Positions 23,355-27,566 of a DNA stretch of 27,566 nt are shown one piece after another. The notes under the pieces were generated by a model. The model was given only the letters and a program-made list of their open reading frames with translations, was not told the DNA's origin and made no database searches. Every line of letters begins with the position of its first letter. The first letter of the stretch is position 1. The translations under genes were made by a program, and so were the position numbers. Location: assembly GCA_965602225.1 (NCBI GenBank), contig CBFCYE010000034.1:1-27566 (forward strand), written 5' to 3'. The DNA comes from Tenderia sp965602225 (GTDB taxonomy: Bacteria; Pseudomonadota; Gammaproteobacteria; Tenderiales; Tenderiaceae).

Positions 23355-23614
23355 TGAACTCAATCGTAGAAGATAGCGCTTTGGTGAAGGCCAGGCTGCA
23401 ATGGCGTTGTCGTCGTGGCATGCTAGAACTGGATCTGCTTCTGCAACCCTTTGTCGAAAATGTCTACGACAACTTAAACGCTGAAGACAAACATAGGTTT
23501 CACCTGTTGCTGGATCTACAAGACCAGGAATTGCTGGAATGTCTCATGTTGCAATCACCACCGGAGGACGAGAGCCTTAATGACATCATCAGCCAAGTTC
23601 GCAGTACCGTTTAG
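23354..23614 (+). CDS. sdhE: FAD assembly factor SdhE
   Basis: SdhE (YgfY/CptB) helps attach FAD covalently to SdhA. The 86-aa protein has the defining motif RGMLE at 21-25 (RGxxE), preceded by WRCR and followed by LDLLLQPFVE; the helical fold LLDLQDQELLECLM follows. It is placed directly after sdhB with start-stop overlap, which ties its dose to complex II. The gene overlaps ygfX by 35 bases at its 3' end. In E. coli this protein was also proposed as the antitoxin for YgfX. Confidence 0.95.
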   Translation: MNSIVEDSALVKARLQWRCRRGMLELDLLLQPFVENVYDNLNAEDKHRFHLLLDLQDQELLECLMLQSPPEDESLNDIISQVRSTV

Positions 23615-24047
23615 AATTAACCTCAAAACTTCCTTCATCCTCAACGGCGCCTTGTTGTTTATGTACCTTGGTGCGTTCTATTGGCTCTGGGCCTTTGATC
23701 TCAATCTAGTGATTAAGTTTTTTGCTGTAGCCGGTCTCATTGTTGGTTTCATCAATCACACACGGCAATACCTGTTAAAAACCAGCAAGCGGGCTGTCAT
23801 CAATTTAATCTGGCAGGACCAGAACCAGTGGCAGCTGGATACTGCTGGTGGTGAAAGTCTCAAAGCCAAATTATTGGGCAGTAGCTTCGTCAATCCGTGG
23901 TTGATTGTTTTGAACTTCAAACCAGAGCAGGGCGGGCGGATTTTACCGGTGGTGATTATGCCGGACGGGGTGGATAGCACGACCTTTCGGCGTTTGAGTG
24001 CCAAATTGAGAATGTATGGCGCTGAAGCTGTGAGTGATTCCGTGTAG
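23580..24047 (+). CDS. ygfX: YgfX/CptA-type inner-membrane protein
   Basis: This is a 155-aa protein with two adjacent N-terminal helices (residues 18-38 and 43-59) and a soluble C-terminal part with LIWQDQNQWQLDTAGGES, VIMPDGVDSTTFRRLSAKLR, both typical of the family. The E. coli homologue interacts with SdhE and has been reported to disturb FtsZ and MreB; a toxin role is debated. The ATG at 23580 lies inside sdhE, overlapping by 35 bases, the layout known for this pair. It is the last gene of the sdh operon, closed by the terminator at 24070. Confidence 0.88.
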   Translation: MTSSAKFAVPFRINLKTSFILNGALLFMYLGAFYWLWAFDLNLVIKFFAVAGLIVGFINHTRQYLLKTSKRAVINLIWQDQNQWQLDTAGGESLKAKLLGSSFVNPWLIVLNFKPEQGGRILPVVIMPDGVDSTTFRRLSAKLRMYGAEAVSDSV

Positions 24048-24069
24048 CTTAGGTTAAACCATGGCCTGT

Positions 24070-24108
24070 AAAAAAGCCGGGTCAACATATGTTGTCCGGC
24101 TTTTTTTT
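24070..24108. terminator. Bidirectional terminator after the sdh operon
   Basis: AAAAAAGCCGG (24070-24080) pairs with CCGGCTTTTTT (24096-24106), and the inner CAACA / TGTTG extends the stem past a one-base mismatch. A T-run reaches 24108. It ends the sdh transcript and also lies 26 bases past the stop of the minus-strand double-receiver gene. Confidence 0.9.
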
Positions 24109-24133
24109 AATGGGTTGATAGTCAGTTAAGGGT

Positions 24134-24934
24134 TTATTGCCCTGCGCGGATGTCCTGAATCATCTTCATCACCGTGTCGGTATCAAAGGGTTTGTCACAG
24201 ATGCCAGAAACACCGGCCTGCTGCACCGCGGCCAGTCGGCTGCCATTTTCTTCACTGGTGACCATTAAAATGGGAATGCTGCGCTGCATACTGTTTTCGC
24301 GGATATGACGGGTGAGTTCTTCGCCATCCATTACCGGCATGTTGTAGTCGGTAAACACCATATCGAAAAAGCTTCTTTCCAATATCTCAACCGCTTCTCG
24401 GCCATTTTCGGCCTCGGTGATGTTTTCAATTCCCAGGTTTTTTAACACTCGGCTAATATGTTTGCGCGCCATGAGGCTGTCATCAACTACCAGAACTTTT
24501 AATTCATCCAGCCCCATTTCTTCAATTTCAGGCCTACCAGTGTCTATGAATCTGGTGGTGCCTATCAGAGCCCTGCGCAAGTCGTCGCTGGAAAATGGCT
24601 TGGGCAATATGGCAACAATGCCGGCCTGACGAATAGGGTCAAGCTTGGCGAAAGAGGTTTCGGTGGAGACCAGCATAAAGGAGATCTCTCCCAGCTCTGA
24701 GTCATTACGCATGGTTTCTATTAAATCAGTTGCGGTCATGTCAGGTAGATACATTGAGCTTGCCACCAGGTCCGGCGGGCTTCTGTGCATACTGGCCAGG
24801 GCTTCGGCGCCATTTTTGCAGCACTCTATATTGCGAACATCCATGTTTTTCAGCTGATCCTCAATGAATCGTGTTGATGTCATTGAGGGTTCGACAATTA
24901 GAATTGAAAGTTCGTTGATAGATATTGAGTTCAT
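24134..24934 (-). CDS. Double-receiver response regulator, first receiver degenerate
   Basis: The 266-aa protein has two receiver domains and no output domain. In the first (about 9-125) the acidic pair is replaced by Glu15-Pro16 (LIVEPS) and the phosphoacceptor position by Ser60 (VASSMYLPDM), while Lys112 (PKPF) remains; it cannot be phosphorylated in the usual way. The second (about 145-264) is complete: Asp151-Asp152 (VVDDS), Asp196 (FTDYNMPVMDG), Thr226 and Lys248 (DKPF). Such architecture suits a regulated adaptor, possibly in chemotaxis or second-messenger signalling. It is a single gene facing the sdh operon, with no visible sensor kinase beside it. Confidence 0.9.
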   Translation of the reverse strand: MNSISINELSILIVEPSMTSTRFIEDQLKNMDVRNIECCKNGAEALASMHRSPPDLVASSMYLPDMTATDLIETMRNDSELGEISFMLVSTETSFAKLDPIRQAGIVAILPKPFSSDDLRRALIGTTRFIDTGRPEIEEMGLDELKVLVVDDSLMARKHISRVLKNLGIENITEAENGREAVEILERSFFDMVFTDYNMPVMDGEELTRHIRENSMQRSIPILMVTSEENGSRLAAVQQAGVSGICDKPFDTDTVMKMIQDIRAGQ

Positions 24935-25059
24935 GATCTTCCAGCCAGATATTTGTAAAGCTTATAGACTATCGGCTGGTGGTCAGATTTGTTTAGTGAT
25001 TAATCTGATGTGACGGCTCTAATAGATTGATTTTTATGAGATATGGCAGGTGGTGGATA

Positions 25060-26235
25060 TTAATACCACACCGATAAATATATCTGCATTACGTTGCTGG
25101 AGAAGCTATAGAGTGGCTCTGTGCCAATATCAACGCCTATCACCGACGCATCCCTGAAATCCTGATAATCAAACATCATGTGATCAAAGCTGAAGTTGAT
25201 GCTGCCCTTGTCTATCAGTTTCCAACCGTGTTGGGCAAGATCATAGCTGACACTGAACCCTAGTGTCTGGTTGCTAAAGCTGCTCAACTCTTTATCGCGG
25301 GCCCGTATCATTTCCGATTGGTTATCTGGTGCAGTTCCAGGAAATAGATCCTTATAAAAGGTGGCAGCATTTTGAGTGTAGCTGCGATAACGCAGATCGA
25401 TTATCCACTCGTTTTTGATTGGGTGGGTATAGCCTAGGGCTAGAGTATCGGCATTAATGCCCCAGGTATCATTGAATAAACGATATTCTCCACTGATTGC
25501 TGCACGGTATGGCAGATAATATTTCAGCTGTGCAGTTACGGCATTGCTGGAGCGTGTATTGGGGTATTTTTCAAAGATTGAGCCCGTTTCAAAACGTACT
25601 GTGCGATAAGGATTGTTGAGAAAGCCCTTGTCTGTGATCAATTCATAATTCAGTCCGGCGATAAGGTGTTTGCTGAGGATCTGTGACAGGCCAAGGCGGA
25701 AGTTGTGACGATCAGCATATTTGGTGCCAAAATTTGTGTCGAGTGATTTTGTTCCATCAGGTTTTTTTTCTATGCGCATTACATCGTCTTCGCCGCGCGA
25801 ATAGCCCATCGACAGGGTGGTCAGGTCACCAAAGAAGTCCTGGGCTACACCAATGCTGTAGGTTTTAGCTTTGTAGTCATTCTCTTCACTGCTGGTGTAG
25901 TTAAAACTCCAGATGCTTTTGTCCTGCAGATAATTAAGTCCAACCGCGTGTTCCTTGCGCTCCTCTTTGTAGGGGCTGGCCGAGGTGATGACATCAATCG
26001 AGGCACTACTGATGGAGTCGATATAATAATTGGCCGAGACTGAGGTGCTAGTGCCGAGCATTTTTCGGATCAATAGTGACGGGCCGTTGATATCCATGCC
26101 GCCGCCATCATAAGAATGTACCAGGGCGTCAAGGCGATCTTCAGGCAGGATGGCAGCCATCAATGGAAAGGTGATGCCGAGCGTAATTGCACCAGCGATA
26201 AGCTTACTAAAACGTTTGTTATTAATTACAACCAC
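25060..26235 (-). CDS. DUF3570-family outer-membrane beta-barrel protein
   Basis: The protein is a strand-rich barrel ending in QIYLSVWY, an aromatic C-terminus as in outer-membrane proteins. The N-terminal mature part LPEDRLDALVHSYDGGGMDINGPS, with ASIDVITSASPYKEERKE and QDFFGDLTTLSMGYSRGEDD further on, matches my memory of DUF3570 proteins, whose function is unknown. I prefer GTG 26235 as the start: it leaves a compact signal peptide (NNKRFSKLIAGAITLGITF, cleaved near LMA|AIL) and 391 aa. The frame to 26328 would add 31 residues read inside the lipoprotein gene. With this start the two genes overlap by 14 bases. It is the last gene of the envelope operon. Confidence 0.85.
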   Translation of the reverse strand: MVVINNKRFSKLIAGAITLGITFPLMAAILPEDRLDALVHSYDGGGMDINGPSLLIRKMLGTSTSVSANYYIDSISSASIDVITSASPYKEERKEHAVGLNYLQDKSIWSFNYTSSEENDYKAKTYSIGVAQDFFGDLTTLSMGYSRGEDDVMRIEKKPDGTKSLDTNFGTKYADRHNFRLGLSQILSKHLIAGLNYELITDKGFLNNPYRTVRFETGSIFEKYPNTRSSNAVTAQLKYYLPYRAAISGEYRLFNDTWGINADTLALGYTHPIKNEWIIDLRYRSYTQNAATFYKDLFPGTAPDNQSEMIRARDKELSSFSNQTLGFSVSYDLAQHGWKLIDKGSINFSFDHMMFDYQDFRDASVIGVDIGTEPLYSFSSNVMQIYLSVWY

Positions 26236-26440
26236 AGCCACCACCTTGTCCGCCTTCTGCGCCACGTGCACCTTCGCGGGCTTGATAGACGTGATTGATA
26301 TAGTTTGTTGAGACCGGGTCACGATCAAAACTCATGATGGGGTCTGCCAGTTTGGCCCGTTCATAGGGTTTTACCCAGGGCTGCATAGAACAGCCAGTGA
26401 GCAGTAGCAATAAACAGATTGTGGTGATGCCTTTAATCAT
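26222..26440 (-). CDS. DUF4266-family small lipoprotein with C-terminal GCGCN
   Basis: This is a 72-aa lipoprotein. The signal peptide ends in a lipobox, LLTGC, with Cys17 as the lipid anchor. The mature part includes VKPYERAKLADPIM and INHVYQAREGARGA and finishes in a Gly-rich tail, GGQGGGCGCN, with Cys69 and Cys71. This layout matches the DUF4266 family as I recall it, and the terminal Cys-Gly-Cys-Asn is a family feature; no function is known. The start lies 1 base past the TlpA-like stop, and the end overlaps the DUF3570 gene, so the three are coupled. It is small enough to be missed by gene finders. Confidence 0.85.
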   Translation of the reverse strand: MIKGITTICLLLLLTGCSMQPWVKPYERAKLADPIMSFDRDPVSTNYINHVYQAREGARGAEGGQGGGCGCN

Positions 26441-26441
26441 T

Positions 26442-26945
26442 TTATTCTTTTAACAGCGCCTTGATTTCTTGCTGATAAGTCTCTTCTGAGGTGCCGGGTT
26501 GATAGCCTACGTAGAGCTTGCGCAGGTTGCCATCGCGATCAACCAGATAGGTAGTCGGCATGCCACTGATTTCATATGTGTCACTAACCTCGTTGGTGAT
26601 ATCAAATAATATCGGGAAAGTGACATTCACATTTTTTAGATAATCTTTTGCGTCATCAGTATTTTGTTCGACATTGACACCGAGCAGGGTAAAGCCGAGA
26701 TCCTTGTAGCGCTGATGTAGTTGTTCCAATGCCGGCATTTCCTGCAGACAGGGGCCGCACCAGGAGGCCCAGAAGTTGATCATCACCACATCACCGCGTT
26801 GTTCGCTGAGTTTGATGTTTTTGCCGCTCAGGCTTTTTAGGGTGAAGTCCGGAGCGGGCATTTTATCTTCAGCATGGCTGGGCAGCGATAGCGCTGCTAG
26901 CGTTAGTGATAGTAGTGTGATGCCAAGGGCGCGAATAATTTTCAT
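26442..26945 (-). CDS. TlpA/ResA-like periplasmic thioredoxin
   Basis: This is a thiol-disulfide oxidoreductase of 167 aa. The N-terminal signal peptide (MKIIRALGITLLSLTLAALS) is cleaved near SHA|EDK. The active site WCGPC is at 62-66 with FWASWCGPCLQEMP, and the cis-proline loop GMPTTY at Pro130 is intact. The Glu-rich central insert of the ResA/TlpA type is present (NVEQNTDDAKDYLK). Proteins of this type reduce specific periplasmic cysteines. The operon partner with the Cys-Gly-Cys tail is the obvious candidate substrate. A ggag ribosome binding site precedes the ATG, and 14 bases separate it from the barrel gene upstream. Confidence 0.93.
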   Translation of the reverse strand: MKIIRALGITLLSLTLAALSLPSHAEDKMPAPDFTLKSLSGKNIKLSEQRGDVVMINFWASWCGPCLQEMPALEQLHQRYKDLGFTLLGVNVEQNTDDAKDYLKNVNVTFPILFDITNEVSDTYEISGMPTTYLVDRDGNLRKLYVGYQPGTSEETYQQEIKALLKE

Positions 26946-26959
26946 GGCTAACTCCAGGG

Positions 26960-27566
26960 TTAGAAAAACAGGGTCAGACCAGTGCTGACTTCAAGGTTGT
27001 GGCTGGTCTTGTTATTGCCCAGCAGGTCGATATCAAAAATGTGGTCACGGGCATCCAAATGGCCGGCAAGCCAGTCATTAAAGATGAAACGATAGCCAAA
27101 TCCCAAGTTAAGAGTGTGCCTGTCATCGCCAGCAAACTCGGTGCTGCCTGTGCCAGCTACTAGATAGAGGGCGGTGTGAAAGGCGCGGCCGCTACCAATA
27201 AAGGCCTCGCCAGGCAGGATATTAAAACCAAAAGAGAGATTGTAATAGTTATATTCACGCTCTGCATTGGTTAGCAGTTTTACTGAACCGCTAAGGCGTT
27301 CGAAGCTGGTGTCGCCAGCATTTGACTGGCCATAACTGGCCTCGGCAAAAAAGTCTTCACTGAAATGATAGGCCAGCCGCGCTCCAGTGACACTGCCAGT
27401 GCCAAAGTCTTCTATGCTAAGCATGCCGACGTAAGCGCCTAGCTCGAAATTTTCCGTGTCGATGCGGGCGGGTTTAATTGGCTCACGTTTGAGACTGGGT
27501 TTGATGACTTGTTCGAGCGTGTTTGTCTCTGCCCTGGCTGTGCCGAGCATAAGCGTGCTGATGATG
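26960..27566 (-). CDS. Outer-membrane beta-barrel protein, 5' end outside the window
   Basis: The visible part is ~200 residues, and the frame stays open to the window edge. The first visible residues, IISTLMLGTARA|ETN, look like the end of a signal peptide, so the ATG at 27550 is probably internal and the true start lies beyond 27566. A linker with KPSLKREPIKPARIDTENFE precedes strands with alternating aromatics (GAYVGMLSIEDFG, YHFSEDFFAEASYGQSN, LNLGFGYRFIFNDWLAGHLDARDHIFD) and the protein ends GLTLFF. It fits the outer-membrane beta-barrel domain family seen next to TlpA, DUF4266 and DUF3570 genes. It is the first visible gene of this operon. Confidence 0.82.
   Translation of the reverse strand, partial: IISTLMLGTARAETNTLEQVIKPSLKREPIKPARIDTENFELGAYVGMLSIEDFGTGSVTGARLAYHFSEDFFAEASYGQSNAGDTSFERLSGSVKLLTNAEREYNYYNLSFGFNILPGEAFIGSGRAFHTALYLVAGTGSTEFAGDDRHTLNLGFGYRFIFNDWLAGHLDARDHIFDIDLLGNNKTSHNLEVSTGLTLFF

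Noticed and set aside
23354..24047. sdhE-ygfX as an active toxin-antitoxin module
   Set aside because: The placement within the sdh operon and the known flavinylation role of SdhE make a maturation function more likely; sequence alone cannot show toxicity.
1..27566. CRISPR arrays, tRNA or rRNA genes, insertion sequences, prophage genes
   Set aside because: No regularly spaced repeats, cloverleaf-like stretches, transposase or integrase motifs were seen on either strand.

Overview
The window reads as a stretch of a gammaproteobacterial chromosome. The evidence is the gene content and order: ccoNOQP with ccoG, rpfE-recJ, prfB-lysS, ygfZ, and sdhCDAB-sdhE-ygfX, together with Gram-negative outer-membrane proteins and lipobox-type lipoproteins. 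Genus cannot be fixed from the sequence. Base composition is moderate and even, and I see no insertion sequence, integrase, tRNA, rRNA or CRISPR array. The first ~42 bases are C/G homopolymer and look like a contig end or assembly artefact.

Layout. (1) 228-7899, minus strand: a microaerobic respiration locus. It holds a cytochrome c5-type protein, the cbb3 oxidase operon ccoN-ccoO-ccoQ-ccoP, a 36-aa membrane peptide that may be a small oxidase subunit, then ccoG and four tightly packed genes: an unknown 233-aa anchored protein, a TauE/SafE-type membrane protein with a His/Met-rich tail, a 194-aa membrane protein and a 44-aa membrane peptide. ccoH, ccoI and ccoS are not visible. (2) 8232-8785: a one-gene unit for a 112-aa unknown protein with a good sigma-54 promoter match and a terminator. 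(3) 8806-11570: rpfE and recJ. (4) 11638-13357: a chemoreceptor lacking a sensory domain and a CheY-like receiver, preceded by a sigma-28-like promoter; the facing gene at 13428-14360 is a porin. (5) 14584-17207: prfB, with its programmed +1 frameshift, and lysS. (6) 17277-19004, minus strand: two tandem HDOD paralogues. (7) 19064-24047: ygfZ diverging from sdhC-D-A-B-sdhE-ygfX. (8) 24134-24934, minus strand: a double-receiver response regulator whose first receiver has lost its acidic residues. (9) 25060-27566, minus strand: an envelope operon (outer-membrane barrel, TlpA-like thioredoxin, DUF4266 lipoprotein, DUF3570 barrel), cut by the window edge.

How the parts fit together. The cbb3 oxidase and complex II are two ends of one respiratory chain. 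CcoG, the SafE-like protein, SdhE and YgfZ are maturation factors for heme/copper, flavin and Fe-S cofactors. The chemoreceptor, CheY-like protein, HDOD pair and double-receiver protein form a signalling layer, probably tied to motility.

The least understood part, and the best candidate for an undescribed system, is the terminal TlpA-DUF4266-DUF3570-barrel operon. Its lipoprotein ends in a glycine-rich tail with two cysteines (GCGCN). All family names come from recognising motifs by eye; no database search was run.
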